Shown: piece after piece, positions 50,894 through 62,194 of the stretch
Layout of the letters: each line of letters begins with the position of its first letter
How positions within the stretch are numbered: position 1 is the first letter of the stretch
NCBI RefSeq assembly: GCF_002078875.1
Contig: NC_034438.1
Coordinates: 67,427,446-67,491,445, forward strand
Length of the DNA: 64,000 bases
Direction of reading: 5' to 3'
Source: Numida meleagris
Lineage: Eukaryota; Chordata; Aves; Galliformes; Numididae
Program-made: the position numbers and the translations under genes
The notes under the pieces: generated by a model
Seen by the model: only the letters and a program-made list of their open reading frames with translations
Told to the model about the DNA's origin: nothing
The model's database searches: none

Positions 50894-52344
50894 TGTAGGC
50901 GACAATATGAAAAGTACACAAGCTGGAGGTACCCTATATCCAATACCTCAGCTGTAGAAATCGATACCCACTCTGACTCTTTAATAGTACTGGTATCATA
51001 CATATAGTTCTACCAGTAAAATTTATATTTGAAAGTCCCTTACTATATTCACTTTGAAACTCAATGTTTATTAAATAATTGTAGGTTACTCTGATGTAGC
51101 TAATGTACATGTCAGATAATTTTTTCCCATGTTGTTTTGAAACCTTTTGGGGAGTCCACTTCTAGCTAAGCAAGGAAAGGCAGAACACCTTAGATTCCCT
51201 CACCTCACACTGAACATTCTTTATTAAAAACAGATTCCCTATTCATCTCCTACACTGCACATTGAGCAAAAATGAAAAAGTAGTAGCAGAGTAGTTGTTG
51301 TAGTAGCAGCAGTCAGATTAAAGTCTGAATCATTACCTGTAAAAGTAGTTTGACAAAAATTTTAAACTGTAGGAAGTAGCAGAGAACTCAGGCTGTTTCA
51401 GTTGTATTCCATAGTCCAATAAGTGTGCTATAGATTACTCTGGATATGTTTATGTCACAGGGAGTACAGCTGCATTTGCAGCATATCTGCACTTTTTTTT
51501 CTAAGAGGTTCAATCAAACTCACAAATCTTGACTATGTGTAAGTGCAAGAGCAGGGGATGTAAGGCCATCACGAGTGAAAGTTCAGTGAAAAGAATTATA
51601 TATGCCAAAGCATATTTCTTGTGCGAACATGCAACCCTTTGTATGCGCATTAAAATGATGGAGGAAATCAGACCTAAAGAGATGTAAGCATCGTCATTTT
51701 TAGTACTGTGCAGTTTTCACAGAGACAGAGGTTTTCCCCTTCTCCGAGAAGCTCTGAAACACCTCATACCTTTTTAGGCTAAGGAAGAATTCTAATAAAC
51801 AGAATCAAAAACAAAGGGGAAAAAAAAAAGAAAAAATCCAATGAAAACATGCCAACATTAATAAGTATTGAAAGTCAGACATCAGCCTATATTTAATGAG
51901 ACAGAGAAACACATTCTATCTGGGAACAATTTATCACAGAGTTACCAAACAATCTTCTGTATACTGGTCAGTGCTGGAAACAAGAACAGGCAGATTGGAC
52001 CTTGGCACTGTATGGTAAGCTATCTGGCAGTTCTAGAAAATAATTCACACATTCGACTGGTTCCTTTGCATTCTTCCTTAGCTAGACACAATAAACAGAG
52101 AGTTTACATTTTGATCCCAGTTACTGCACTATAAAATTGATGAAATGTTGTCACCTGTGAAAATGCCTCTAAATTTATGTCAGTGCAATTGAATATAATA
52201 AAATCTGGCAATGCAATGAAAGAAAGAAAGCAGAGTAAAATGAGGTCTGTTACTCACAGCAGAGTATATTTTTTATGAATTAACCCTGGTTCCAGGAGGA
52301 ATATACTGCTGCATTAGATCTATTTCTATATATGCAAGTGCCTC

Positions 52345-52362
52345 TTTTTTTTTTTTTTTTTT
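52345..52362. repeat. Poly-T run
   Basis: Eighteen consecutive T. No retrogene or SINE body is seen on either side. Confidence 0.92.
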
Positions 52363-52941
52363 ACTACTAAAAACTCTTCAAAATTGCAGTTTATTCAGTT
52401 TTCTGTCTTCTAAGTGTATATTATAGAAGTAGTGCTGATGGTTTAACAACATCTCAGAAAATTCTTGATGTGGATTTTGCTTTTTTTTCTCATGTCTACA
52501 TATATTCAAAGACAAATACAAAATATTTTATAGGTCTATTTGTCATTTCCATTTTGAGTTGTTTCCACTCTTTGTAGAGCTGTCTTCATGTAGTTAGTCA
52601 GCTTTCTCTAGCAATACCTTGCCTCTTACTAAAATAAGCAGGAAAGTTGTTTGTTCCCAATAAATAATGTGAATCAGTCATGCAGTGAACAATATGTGCT
52701 CCTCCTTAGAAATCTGTTTTTGTTGTTGTCGATTATATTTTATTTTTTCAATTGGATATGTGATACTGAATCTCACCAAGCTTCCTATTGTTTTAGTTAT
52801 CAAGCTACTTGTTAGTGAAAGTGTTTAGTTAGCAAAACAGCATAAATTTGTTTAAAGAATGTAAAAGAAAAAAGATTAAATTATAAGTTAAATTGATTTT
52901 GTGGGTATTTAAACCTGGAAACTAGTTTAATCTACAGTTAC

Positions 52942-53132
52942 CTCCATAATATTTTCATCACCGACTCTGTCATACAGCTTCCAAAGTAAAGATCCATTTG
53001 GGTCTAACTGGAATTCTTGCTTGCACTCACTCCTCAGAGAACAGTAAAATCTTTTCCTTCTGATTTGGGAGCATGCTTTCATAAATTCTTGATTTATTAA
53101 ATGAACCTCAAGACGGTGGTCCATTTCAAAAT
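52942..53132 (-). other. Candidate coding exon, unidentified protein
   Basis: On the minus strand a 191-nt segment is open in a single frame. It is preceded by a pyrimidine-containing stretch with AG (53133-53134) and followed by the donor ATGGAG/GTAACT (52941 down). The predicted 63 residues are charged and non-repetitive, with pieces such as FMKACSQIRRKRFYCSL and FQLDPNGSLLWKLYDRVGDE. This is more protein-like than other frames in the window, and it holds two CpGs in an AT-rich setting. A nearer TGA just upstream of the acceptor means this acceptor, and no earlier one, must be used. I do not recognise the family. No partner exon with a matching phase is proven, so this may be a chance open frame. 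Confidence 0.28.
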
Positions 53133-53930
53133 CTTTTCACTATACACAAAAGTAAAATATGCTGAGAAATTGATCTACTTCCATTCAGATTATATTGTCA
53201 GGAAATATATACAGCTTACATGAGGAATGTTCTGGTTACAGCTAGCTCTCATTAAAATTAACTGGCAGTACCGTAGGAGTTACTTATAATATCACCACTA
53301 TCACATGCAATTTGTTTTATAATAGCTCCATGTTCCAAATCAGTTAGCTTTTTCTGTATCTGGCCAAATTATCTGTTAGAGTTCATGTTTTCCTTCCAAA
53401 AGTTAATACCTTTAAACTCCTTGCTATTACTCTACATGGCAATTCATTTGTCAAGCTACAATAAAATTAGAGCCTTGGGATCTATTTCAGTAACTCTTAA
53501 ATATATATTTTAAAACTGAACAAGAAAAGGCCCCAGAAGAACTGTGAAATGTGTTGAAATCAGAATGGTATGGACCTGTTTAGCTATCACAAAATGTTGT
53601 TTTTGAAGCACCAGGTCAATTTTAACACCAAATTTCTCAGCCTCTTATTTTATTAATGATGAAGATTCTTTAAATATTTTGGATAAGCACCAAAGTGTTA
53701 GGGCATTTTCATCCAATAATGTCTTGAAAATGAACTAAAAATATGTCAAAAAGAAACTCTCCTCTGTGATTTGATTTTCTTCCTTTTCCAGACAAGGAAA
53801 TCCTTCTTCCTTTTGAATGTGTGCTCCTCCCATGCCATTCTCTGATGCACCATCCCTCTCTCTCTTTCAGCAGCTGAAATGATGTTAATAACACAGATTT
53901 GGAAGTCAAACTTGGAAGTCATTTTTTAGG

Positions 53931-53955
53931 TTTTTTTGTTTGTTTGTTTTTGTTT
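53931..53955. repeat. (TTTG)n simple repeat
   Basis: T-rich run with four TTTG-type units. Confidence 0.85.
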
Positions 53956-55691
53956 ATCAAGGGCAAGACTTGTATACCTTAAACTGGGACAGATTTCATA
54001 TTGTGCATGTCCACAGTGAAGACATTCCTGTCTTAGCTCATGAAGGGTCAAGTTTGATTTAATTCTATTTGTCTTTTCAGAAGAAAAATATGTAATGCAT
54101 TTTTTTTACATAAAAATTTATGTTAACTAGTTTAATTAATTTTATATTAACTAATTTAATTATTAGAATAACTTATTTAATTAACTAGTCAAATACTTGT
54201 AATGGTTCCAGTTTCATTCAGCTTTTTCAGAGAGTAACCCAGTGTATTTTATCCAGTTTCACCAGGGAGGTGAGGAGTGTGAGGAGTTCATAATTCAAAA
54301 GAAAGGACCAATCTATCATTTAATCTTTTAAAATGGCTATAAAGTCTTTGGGAGTACAATTCCCACAACTATTTATTTATGCATTTATTTTTCCAAAGTT
54401 TGGACATAGTATTTAAATTTATTCTTCTTGGAATACTCCAGTGGAACCGAAAATAGAAAGATTTTTTTTTACCTTTCTTTAGTGAAACTTCTCAGTCTCC
54501 AATTGGTCTTCAGTTAAAAACAGAACATATTTACATATTTATTTTAAAATATTAAAGCTACACCATTCCTAACATGACTATGGAAGCTGGAAGCTGCTAC
54601 AAGAACAGGACAGAGGAGCACTACACACTACTGAGCAGGAAGAATCAGGGACTAATGAGTCCTGGAAAGCTGTACTAAATACCTTGGATATTTCCCACCC
54701 CTATTTGTCCCTGGTGTAAAGAGGATAGGTGGACAAGTACACATCCATCTTCAGCCACTGCCTTCCATGGTCTTCTGTTGAGGTGAGCTGAAAGTGGCTG
54801 AGGTTAATCTTGACACACCAGGCCATGAGCTTCACTGCCTGTGGACTAGGACACAGACCCTCTTAGGCTGAAGGGTAACTACCTTCAGCTGTCAGAGCTA
54901 CATCAGGGTAGGATTTTCTCAACCTGAACCTTTGTTTCCAGTGAGCAGTACCTCACTTTCTAAGAATCTGTTTATTGTAAGCTAAGGTCTTAATCTCTAC
55001 AAACAGAGGAATTGTTCATGTCAAAATAGCAAAGCATTCTTCTATAAATATTCAGTGAGATGAAAAACATGTTAACTTCATTCAATAAATTATCCATTGT
55101 TATTTTTTTAGCTCTAAAGCTAAGCAATCAGAAACTATTTTAAAAATCTACATCTGAAAGTTAAATCAGAGAAATCATGCCAAGTAGAAACAATCTTTTA
55201 AAATAGAAAGCCACCTAGACCATCAGAAGAATTAGCATTTATTATGATTGAAAGGGGTAAAGCACTGAAAGTCCTGAAAATAAATGTAATTGTCTTATTA
55301 CCTATATGATCATTTCTTTATTGTGAAAATTTAATTACATGTTGATATCAGTCAATTATTAGAAAAATGCTAGCAAACTGTGACACCTGAAATTGTCATC
55401 TATGCATGAAAAAGTTGGGTACAAACACCAATAATGCGGTTGCTACAATGTTAGATTTTCAAATCATGCACAAAGTTAATTATCTAAGTTATATACTATA
55501 CATTTCATTAAAAGACAATTCATAACAGTGTAGCTCTGCTTTATAATAATGAGTTAAAAAATAATAGTAAAAAAGAACAACAGAAAAAAACAACCAGGAA
55601 ATCTGCTTTTGGTGCAAGGTTCTCCAGCTTTGATCACAAGAACTGAGAGACAAAGCAGTATTTCTAATTGAGCAGCTGCTCTGTTTCAGAA

Positions 55692-55773
55692 TAATACAGT
55701 AGCCCATGGGTGTCCAAACCTCAGCTTGCCTGAGCTGCATTGAGTGCAGAGGAATTGTCTTGGACTGCATATA
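55692..55773 (+). mobile_element. Possible hAT (Charlie-like) DNA transposon end
   Basis: The series 'gggtgtccaaacc', 'cctgagctgcattgag', 'aggaattgtcttggactgca' has the order of a terminal segment of hAT-Charlie type elements ('ggtgtccaa...gggccgcatt...aattgtcttgggccgca'). It stops at a TA (55772-55773), exactly where a mariner begins. A likely continuation lies at 56440-56680. The assignment is from motif order only. Confidence 0.35.
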
Positions 55774-56147
55774 GGGAGGTCACTCTGAAAGTAATGCCTC
55801 CTATTTATTGCCGTGGAAACTACAACTGATTGCTCAATAACACTGTTTGATAGAGAAAATTCTCAGCTACAAAACATTATGTTTCAACATAGTCTCCACC
55901 ATCAGCTCTGCATTTTCACCAGCAATGAACAAGAGCTTGCATGCTGCAGTCATAAAAATCTGCACCAGGAGGGGTGACCCATTGTCACCACTGCTGAAAT
56001 GCACCACCCACCACCTCTCTGTGCTCACATCCACAGGTTGCTCTCCATAAACATTCAGCAAGTGTCAGTGAATGCCAACAGATGCCATTTTTTCCACACG
56101 GAGAAATTCAATGGCACACCTTTACTTCAGCCACATTTCCATGTCAG
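55774..56147 (-). mobile_element. Mariner DNA transposon, truncated copy
   Basis: It starts right after TA at 55772-55773 with the left end 'gggaggtcactctgaaagta', and matches the other two mariners over about 370 bp in the same orientation. It stops at 56147, before the region that would encode the first residues of the transposase, and the right inverted repeat is missing. The minus frame 55867-56061 holds a 64-codon transposase scrap in which N-terminal helix-turn-helix sequence (VDVSTERWWVVHFSSG) is joined to C-terminal sequence. The same internal deletion is therefore present. Confidence 0.87.
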
Positions 56148-56435
56148 TTGAGTATCTGATTATATCTAAATTATTCCATTTAAAAATTCACAGGCAATGT
56201 TATTATGTCAACTGAAAATGAAGACACAAATATACAAAAAAATGAGGAATTTTTTCAACAACAATGAAACCTGGTCTCAAATTCCTTTATCACAACAGAA
56301 AGCAGGGCTGCATATTCTTTGCTGCTTATGGTACTGTGTTCAGCCAATGTATCAAAATGCATATTTTCCATAACTTGAGTTGGTACTACACTGCACCCTC
56401 CCCATGTCCCATTTTCAGCCCAGACAGTGCCAATC
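56148..56435. other. Unassigned sequence between mariner and hAT-like piece
   Basis: The first 100 bp are AT-rich and unrecognised. From about 56255 the sequence becomes moderately G+C-rich and may belong to the same older element as 56440-56680, but I cannot show it. Confidence 0.35.
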
Positions 56436-56439
56436 ACAC

Positions 56440-56680
56440 TCTGCTGTGTGGTTGTTGTGAGTGATGGGTGTACAGTTGGGGCCAGGCTGGGCCTTTTGGC
56501 AGGGCAGAGCCACCACCATGATGGTGTGGGGCAGAGGATGGCCACAAAATGATCTGGTCTGGGCCACATGCATAAGAATTAGGCAAGATTTATGCAAAGC
56601 AATGGTGGGCCTTTGAAGTCAGCAAACTTTTAGTGGGCCAGCGTTTACCAGCTGTGGTGAAGGCCAGAGCTATTTTATGT
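56440..56680 (+). mobile_element. Possible continuation of hAT (Charlie-like) element
   Basis: Repeated 'gggcc' words ('ggctgggccttttggcaggg', 'ctggtctgggccacatgcat', 'gtgggccagcg') resemble the body and second end of Charlie-type elements. Together with 55692-55773 this suggests one old element split by the mariner. No terminal inverted repeat or 8-bp duplication could be confirmed by eye. Confidence 0.28.
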
Positions 56681-56899
56681 TGTCCCCAGCTTTGAAGTCT
56701 GACATGTAACTCAACAGGTTACACGCAGTTCACAGGTGTGAGGAGGAGTCATTACTCAGTGCCATAAAGGACAAAAGCATGATTAGCACAACAGCTTAAT
56801 TTTCCACACACTGTTATTGAAATTGAGAAAATGAAAATAATCTTTTAAAACACTCTGCTAGCTCCTGTCCTGTCACACACTATCAGTAAAATGTTGCCT

Positions 56900-57210
56900 C
56901 ACAGAATCATAGAATGGCCTGGGCTGAAAAGGACCTCAAAGATCATTGAGTTTCAACCCCCCTGCTGAGTGCAGGGTCACCAACCACTAGACCAGGCTGC
57001 CCAGAGCCACATCCAGCCTGGCCTTGAATGCCTCCAGGGATGGGGCATCCACAACCTGCTTGGGCAACCTGTTCCAGTGCGTCACCACCTTCTGAGTGAA
57101 AAACTTCCTCCTAATATCTCACCTAAACTTCCCTTGTCTCAGTTTAAAACCATTCCCCCTTGTCCTGTTGCTATCCACCCTCATAAACAAGGTCTTGCTT
57201 CCTGTCTCTT
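56900..57210 (-). mobile_element. CR1 LINE, 3' part, antisense
   Basis: It begins with the antisense CR1 tail ('acagaatcatagaatggcct') and runs through 'ctgcccagagccacatccag' and 'gatggggcatccacaacctg' to 'taaaaccattcccccttgtc'. The order is nearly identical to the nested CR1 at 34984-35528, so both belong to one recent subfamily. The copy is 5'-truncated at about 57200. Confidence 0.9.
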
Positions 57211-57214
57211 GGGG

Positions 57215-60200
57215 ACAAGTCACTGTTCATTTCATTGCTAACTGCTAAATTAGCCTCTTCATTTCATTGCATCAAAGATGTTATGCAATTACCTACCCAA
57301 AATGCAAACGGAATGTAGTGTGTTTACTTATTAAAACAGGAAGGAAGACACAGGGATAGGGAAAAGCAGTGTGATAGCAGCGATTCTTCGAGGCAGTGAA
57401 AAAAATGAGGAAGAAGAGAGGGATTGAGAGATTGCCCCCACCTGGAATGAGAAGATCACATCTCGTAGAGTAGGAACTGACATGAAATAGCTGAGTCTGC
57501 TAGAAGGCACAGCACACAAGAAGTGCACCCAGCACTGTGATTAAGCATCAGACAGCCTGCCGCATGATGCCATGATATGGAGTACTGTTAAAACTAGGAC
57601 AGCTTTCTTAGAAGTAAATCCTGCTTGTTCCTTTAGTTCTTGGATATTTGAAAGAGACTGGCAAAGCTTTTGTGCTATCTTGATTGTTCCCTGTTAAGCA
57701 AAAGATTAAAAAAAAAAAAAAACACCAAAAGCAACAATATGTGAAATGCAAATCCAAGGATACTGCTGTACAAGTAGGTCTCAGCAGTAGGCTTTGCCCA
57801 GTTTTCATCCCTTTTTGGTTGCAAGGTATCACTGCCACATCCTCATATTCTCTTTGCAACTGTTTGACATTTTGTTTTGTTTTAAATGCTTCTTCCTCTA
57901 AGCCTTGATATGGTAGAGAGGATGCTGCTTAGTTGTGAAAATCATCGGTGCCACATGCTGCTATTTCATTTTCTGTTTTCTGTTACGGCTGTCCAACAGC
58001 TTTTAAAGAGGAAAGCAGACATCATTTGCAGTACTGAATTTAGAATCTTCCTGCAATCATTCATGTTGCTAATGCCTACCCTTCCAGACCTGGGGAACAA
58101 ACCCAGTGGAAGGGATTTGAAGTAGAAGGTACGAGCAAGTGTTCAAAGAACTACTTTCTTGTAAGATGGTCCCAAGGCAATTTTTTTCTTGTAAAAAGAA
58201 AATAAGTAAATGGTAAAAGACATCAGGGATATATTTAAGGGCTGAAAAGCTCAATACAGTTAAATCCTTTATCATACGGTAAGTTAATAATTCAGTTTTA
58301 CTTCACATTGTCTTCTACTCTGAGCCTGAACTCACAACATCTGGGAAGGAAGTCTTCCAGCAGAAAAGAAGTGGAATAGCCCACTGTGTGGTACTTAGAC
58401 TGATACTGCTACCAAATTTTGCCTGCTGCTTCTCTAAACCAGCCATGAAGTTTGGCTATTTTTAATGAATATTGGTTCAAATCCAAATTATGCATACGTA
58501 TGGTGTGTTATTTTTCTCTCTAAGTTTAGATTAGAATCCATAGCAGCCTTGGAAAACATACAAATTAAAACAAAAGACATCAGGTGCTGAACAGAGGGAA
58601 AGTTAAAGATGCTATTTATCATGTGCTTGCAATCACTGCTGAGTGATGTATAGTGATTACTATTTTCTTTTTCTTTCTTTCTTTCTTTTTTTTTTTAATT
58701 GGCAGGCTTCAGAGTCTGCAAGGGGAATTGGTGACATGATGACAGATCAGTTTCACCATATTGGCTTGTTGATCCAACAAACCTAAAGTCAATATTGGCA
58801 TTTGTCATTCAGATTTGGACCCCTACAGACTCCTGCTGCTGATTAGTCAAATACTTCACCTCCTCCTAATTACAGTTTCAACAGCAGAGGCTCGGAGAGA
58901 TCCTCAGAGGAACAAACTTTTATAACTTATCTGCTATGAAGTGCTACTTAGCACCAGTTGAGTGAGAAGTAAGCATATGGTACAAGGAGAGAAATCAATG
59001 ACAGCATTTGAACAGCTTAACCCTGTTGGCCCTTGCATGTTAATAGATTACTAATGCATCGCTTCCCCAGTACAAGGAAATCAGCATGATTAGCATTTTC
59101 TCTGTATCGACTGTGAATCACAAATTGGAAAAACGTTTGCATGCATTTTTATTTATTCCCTTGAAAATTGACAGCAACAGAGAGGTCGGGACAACCTCTC
59201 TCATCATCTGTGCTTAATTCCTTGGCTTGGATTCCAGAGAGAAATTTTCCTACCAGGTACAGACTGTCTGTGCTGTGGGGGATAAAAGAAACTGAGTTAG
59301 GTAATAGAAGTGAAAGGAAATGATGTCTTTTCTTACTTTGGAAAAAACAGGTAACAGAAATCTTGCAATGCCAGTTTCTTCCATAAACAGCATTTCATTA
59401 TTAGCAAAGGAGCCTTCCATCTATACAACTATGTAAGAATATCACAGTGTTTGTAACTTTTACATGGTTTGGGACACTGGTAATAGCAACAGCTGAGGTG
59501 TCTCAAAGTGGACTGGAAAACAGTTCAGTTCTGTGTGGCCTGCAAGTTGCAGAAAGAAGCGTGAGGTTTTTCTGCATGTAAGATTATTTGTTGGAATGTG
59601 ACCCTAAAGAAAATCAGAGTTAAGTGTGCTCCTTTTCTACAAAAACAACCTAGTCCACAGAAATTTGAGGTGTAGAATATGTTTCTTCAACTGTCCCAAG
59701 AGTAAGAATCTGAATTAGCTCCACCTACAGATCACCTTCTGGAAAGACACAGGCCAAAAGACCAGACTTCATTTTGAGATACAATTTTACTTTATGATAA
59801 AAATTAAATCTAGCATTATTAAAACTAAATCCAGTATTAACATGAAGAATGATCTTTGAAAAGAATAAGCCTTAAAAGAATAAGCTTAAAAGATCCAGCT
59901 AGAAGACATTTCATAAAGATATTTCTTCAAGAATACAGACTGGATTTTTGTACTTACATAGCAACAAAACTTTATTTCTCCTTCTCCACTTTATCTTTTC
60001 TGCTCACACAGATATATACCTACTTATATTTGAAGAGGAGGTGTGGGGGGCAGAAGCAGAAATTTTCTTGTTGTTTTTGGGGGGATTTTTTTCCTCTTGG
60101 TTGTTTTCAGCAATGAAACAGAGATAAGAAGAGAAAGAAAAAAATCTTCTTAAAAAGTCACCCCAGTGCTGGCAATAGAATTACTTTTGGAAAGACTGCT

Positions 60201-61340
60201 TAGCAAATTCTCCCATTCTCAACACATACATGTGTATACAGTTATGCATTCTTCCTGTTAATTCTCCCTGCGTTAATGAAAAAAACCACTTCTTTTTCTC
60301 TTTTAGCTGAAACAACTCCTTTACCTTCTTCATTCACTTTTGCTCATAGTTCTTTCTCACCTGAACTTAGTTTAATTCAACCTATTGGCTGCCAAGGAAT
60401 AAACTTTCTTTAAGCCAGGATGCAGTCATATTTTTCCTCAGGGCTTAATTCTGCTCCCAACTCATTTTCACATGTGCCACCACACAATCTTCTCTTTGTC
60501 AGGAAATGACCTCCCAAAGGATTTATGTTTGTGTCAGCTACCTCAATTCTTCAGAAGTACAGCACAAAACAGAAAAGAAATCCAAGTTACAAAAACATCC
60601 CTCTCTTCAACAGGCAAGTCTATAAAAATGAGACACATGAGTAGATCATTAGTGTGCTTTCTCTAAAAATGAACCAGTTAGTGGAGACTATATTATACCT
60701 GTTGTAAGATACATGAATAAAGAGGTTAGAGAATGGAATTTATGAGACACAGATACATTTATCTCTACATAACATGCCAAAAGCAAATGAACAAGAAAAC
60801 CCAACAAAACATAAACTACCAGTTGAAGGAAGATACTAACGCACGTCTGAGTTGAAACTCTGACAAAGAAAGAAGTAGCACCCCACAGTACATCTTATAA
60901 ATGGATATGAGTGGAATCTATAGAAGAGAATTATGGAGGATTACTTAGTGTGGAGGAAAATACAGAAAAAATCTAGTAGTTTAAGGGTAAGTTTCTGTTG
61001 AAGATATTTACGCAATTCATATTCATTATACGCATGTTATTCAAAGCCATAATATAGAGCTGTAAAATTGCACACTAAAGGTCTCAGAATATTTAATAAA
61101 AGACTCCCATCAATTAAAACATGCTTTAGGTCAGATCCTCTTACAGTTCTCATGTCTTTTTCTCATAAGATCTGTTTTCAAGGTATGTCCTTGAAGGGCA
61201 GAAATTAATTATAGTCATACAGGCACTAGGTTTGAAATTAGCAATTCTTTGAAATTTTGCCTTGTGTGCTTCTGCTGTGGCAATAGTAAAATTACAGCCA
61301 GGGTTAATCCATGTTGACTACTCTTGTTAAGTTTCTTTTC
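57215..61340. other. Unique AT-rich non-coding stretch, part possibly conserved
   Basis: No gene or transposon recognised. It has an A run (57708-57722), (CTTT)n (58663-58697) and a short tandem repeat near 59859-59887. The 58700-59240 section stands out as complex sequence with many TAAT and ATTAGC words and is flagged as a possible conserved element. A splice-bounded open segment lies at 59337-59420 on the minus strand. Confidence 0.42.
58663..58697. repeat. (CTTT)n / poly-T simple repeat
   Basis: Several TTTC units pass into a run of T. It forms the left border of the candidate conserved section. Confidence 0.88.
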
Positions 61341-61344
61341 TTCT

Positions 61345-61615
61345 ACTTGCTTGGAGAGTAAGCTGTTCCATCACCTTCCCAGGAACAGATGTGAGGCTGA
61401 CTGTCCTGTAGTCCCATGGGTCCTTCTTGCCTTTTTGAGAACTGGCTTAACACTGGCTTTCCTCCAGGCCTCAGACACATCTCCCATTCTCCATGACCTT
61501 TTGAAGATGATAGGAATGGGGTTCATCAGTCACTCTGCTGCTCTCTCACTGCTCATGGGTGCATCCCATCAGGTTCCATGGATTTGTGTGCATCAAATTT
61601 GCCTAGATGAATAGA
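61345..61615 (-). mobile_element. CR1 LINE, internal reverse-transcriptase fragment, antisense
   Basis: Antisense RT region: 'aagctgttccatcaccttcc' (the KVMEQL part), 'tgtgaggctgactgtcctgt' (the RPVSLT part), 'tctccatgaccttttgaaga' (the IFKRSW part) and 'catgggtgcatcccatcagg' (the PDGMHP part). Both ends are lost and there is no 3' tail, so this is an old internal remnant. The plus-strand frame over it (61324-61614) is only a shadow. Confidence 0.85.
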
Positions 61616-61846
61616 TTTGAAGTTTTGGAAAGAAAGAAAGCTAAATAACTTTGTTATTCTTTTAAGATATTGATAGTTTTCATTGTTTTTAAAATATTTT
61701 TATTTTTTAAGGAGACTTTTTCTGGCTTTTTCTAAGGGGATCCATGAGGATGTGGCAAAAAGGAGATGAATGTGAACTATGAGGAATATCTGAACACTTA
61801 CTACAGAGTTGACCTTTACAGTCCTGTTCATACTCTTGCAATGATA

Positions 61847-61892
61847 CAGCTAAACATAAAGTCTTTCTTCAGCTAAACATAAAGTCTTTCTT
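61847..61892. repeat. Perfect 23-bp tandem duplication
   Basis: The unit from CAGCTAAACATA to GTCTTTCTT is present twice without a mismatch, which implies a recent event or an assembly artefact. Confidence 0.93.
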
Positions 61893-62067
61893 CACTCACC
61901 TCCTATGCCCACAGTCTCTCTGGATCCAGTTTGTATCACACAACATGATGGGCACAGCCCAGGGCATCCCTGCTGCAGGAGGGAAGAACACTGCAGCAGT
62001 TCTGTTAGTCAGTAAGAAATGTTGCTCCTCACCAAAATGCAAGTGTCTGTGGCAAATCTTAGTTAAG

Positions 62068-62192
62068 ATCACGGCGCAGTTGGGAATGGCCTCTGCTTGA
62101 CTAATCTGGTAGCCTTCTATGATGTCATGACGGTGGGGTAGATGAGAGGAGAGCATTGGATGTTGTGTACCTTGGCTTGAATGGACTCCCCA
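62068..62192 (+). mobile_element. CR1 LINE, internal reverse-transcriptase fragment
   Basis: Sense-strand RT region: 'ctgcttgactaatctggtag' (the CLTNLVAFYD part), 'gtggggtagatgagaggaga' and 'ttggatgttgtgtaccttgg' leading toward motif A, where GACTTCAGC is replaced by 'ggcttgaatgg'. It is in the opposite orientation to the 61.3 kb fragment and is decayed at both ends. The 132-codon minus-strand frame (61896-62294) crosses it and is not taken as a gene. Confidence 0.72.
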
Positions 62193-62194
62193 TA

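Larger units (their letters stand above)
50895..55690. other. Unique AT-rich non-coding stretch with one protein-like candidate
   Basis: No transposon recognised. Simple sequence: a T run at 52345-52362, (TTTG)n at 53931-53955 and an AT palindrome near 54123-54190. A candidate exon at 52942-53132 is listed separately. The 54640-54960 part is somewhat richer in G+C but unrecognised. Confidence 0.45.

Noticed and set aside
52345..52362. Long T run as a possible reverse-strand retrogene or SINE tail
   Set aside because: No retrogene body, target duplication or SINE promoter box is seen next to it.
60361..60388. Segment between a very good acceptor (tttattccttggcag) and a CAG/GTGAGA donor on the minus strand
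   Set aside because: All three frames contain stops. It shows that strong decoy splice pairs occur here by chance, which lowers trust in the other candidates.
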